From Magnetococcales bacterium (GTDB taxonomy: Bacteria > Pseudomonadota > Magnetococcia > Magnetococcales > Magnetaquicoccaceae): DNA of 6,171 nucleotides. A model generated the notes under the pieces. It did not search any database and was not told the DNA's origin. It saw only the letters and a program-made list of their open reading frames with translations. Shown in pieces: positions 5,682 to 6,171 of this stretch (position 1 is the first letter of the stretch; each line of letters begins with the position of its first letter). A program made the translations under genes and the position numbers. The stretch is from positions 1 to 6,171 of the forward strand of contig JADGCE010000148.1 in NCBI GenBank assembly GCA_015229095.1, written 5' to 3'.

Positions 5682-6170
5682 ATGTTTGCCAGTCGCCACG
5701 CCAGTGAGATGCCCATGACGGAATTTTTGGCCAACCCGACTGCGCCCATCCTGATCGATGTGCGTGGCGGTCTGGATTCCGATCCGACCATTCCCGGCTC
5801 AAAAAAGGTCTATCTGCTCGAGATCGAAGAACATCCTGAGAAATTTGAACAGCGGTTTGCGACACAAATGGCCAACCGCTCGTTGCTGCTCTATTGCAGC
5901 AAGGGGGAGGGAAGCAACTATCTGGTGCACAAATTTTCCGGCAACCATCGGATACAAAGCCTGCAGGGCGGCATGGTCTCCTATCTGACCACCATCTCCC
6001 GACTGCTCCACGAACACCCTTACGAAGACCCCAAAAAAAAGGGGGATACCATGGTGAAAATCCTGGCAGCCCTCACCAATGGCCAGACGGACCCGGATAC
6101 TTTCCGGAAAATTATCGACCGCCTGTTGCGCTGCACCCCCAACCCGAAATTCAGAAAACTGGTGCGCTGA
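5682..6170 (+). CDS. Rhodanese-like domain protein with C-terminal extension
   Basis: This is a 162-residue, probably cytoplasmic, single-domain rhodanese (sulfurtransferase fold); no signal peptide is seen. Characteristic elements are the strand ILIDVR (23-28), in which Asp and Arg are family hallmarks, the strand LLLYC (68-72) ending in the candidate catalytic Cys72, and the loop C72-SKGEG-S78. LQGGM follows, corresponding to the common L-x-GG-x segment. Rhodaneses normally carry an Arg as sixth loop residue (CxxGxR-S/T); here it is Gly77, so substrate or activity may differ, although Cys, Gly75 and Ser78 are kept. After about residue 108 comes a roughly 50-residue basic extension (KKKGD, FRKIIDRLLR, FRKLVR) beyond a minimal domain, which I do not recognise. 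Three successive lysine codons (118-120) form an A8 run; see the separate entry. The gene is divergent from yejE, and no sulfur-metabolism neighbour is in view, so its partner is unknown. Confidence 0.8.
   Translation: MFASRHASEMPMTEFLANPTAPILIDVRGGLDSDPTIPGSKKVYLLEIEEHPEKFEQRFATQMANRSLLLYCSKGEGSNYLVHKFSGNHRIQSLQGGMVSYLTTISRLLHEHPYEDPKKKGDTMVKILAALTNGQTDPDTFRKIIDRLLRCTPNPKFRKLVR
6033..6045 (+). other. A8-G5 homopolymer with in-frame A-AAA-AAG heptamer
   Basis: Codons 118-120 of the rhodanese gene read AAA AAA AAG and are followed by GGG GA. In this frame bases 6035-6041 are A AAA AAG, the slippery heptamer known from E. coli dnaX -1 frameshifting. After a -1 slip the reading frame stays open to the window end, while the zero frame stops at 6168-6170. 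The GGGGG also sits five bases before an in-frame ATG (6051), which could act as an internal start for a 39-residue C-terminal peptide. The motif is seen directly; any recoding is speculative, and the run could simply be mutation-prone. Confidence 0.35.
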
Positions 6171-6171
6171 T

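Noticed and set aside
4858..5718. A 286-codon plus-strand frame across yejE, the intergenic gap and the rhodanese start
   Set aside because: It runs antisense to yejE, crosses the promoter region, and has a low-complexity Gly/Gln/His composition, typical of a shadow frame.

Overview
The window is GC-rich and gene-dense, and it reads as a Gram-negative proteobacterium. The order DUF2066 protein, CDP-alcohol phosphatidyltransferase, Hda/HdaA-type DnaA homologue resembles gene orders I know from Alphaproteobacteria and relatives such as Magnetococcales. That placement is an inference from gene content and remembered synteny, not from a marker gene. No mobile element, CRISPR array, tRNA, rRNA or recognisable defence gene is visible.

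Layout. Positions 1-168 are non-coding and hold a strong palindromic hairpin (25-56), a plausible sigma-70-type promoter (96-124) and a ribosome binding site. Three plus-strand genes follow (169-2731), joined by two 4-base ATGA stop/start overlaps: an exported DUF2066 protein, an integral-membrane CDP-alcohol phosphatidyltransferase, and a short DnaA-like AAA+ protein of the Hda family with a candidate sliding-clamp-binding motif at its N-terminus. Seven bases later, and convergent with them, lies a minus-strand pair (5397 down to 2739). It is a YejE-type inner-membrane permease followed after one base by a YejF-type double-ATPase subunit of a peptide ABC importer. The partner permease (YejB) and binding protein (YejA) are not in the window. 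A 284-base divergent gap (5398-5681) has weak hairpins and a candidate extended -10 promoter. It leads to a plus-strand single-domain rhodanese-like protein (5682-6170) with an unusual active-site loop and a C-terminal extension.

How the genes may work together. The first operon couples translation of a phospholipid-synthesis enzyme to that of a regulator of the replication initiator DnaA. Acidic phospholipids and Hda-clamp complexes are both known to act on the nucleotide state of DnaA, so the linkage is suggestive, though unproven here. The yejEF pair would provide half the membrane channel and all of the ATPase of a peptide importer.

Most of the window is ordinary core-genome content. I do not see a convincing undescribed system. 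The observations most worth checking are the lipid-enzyme/Hda coupling, the in-frame A-AAA-AAG slippery heptamer in the rhodanese gene with the -1 frame open to the window edge, the 5' palindrome as a possible dispersed repeat, and the yejEF pair without yejAB.
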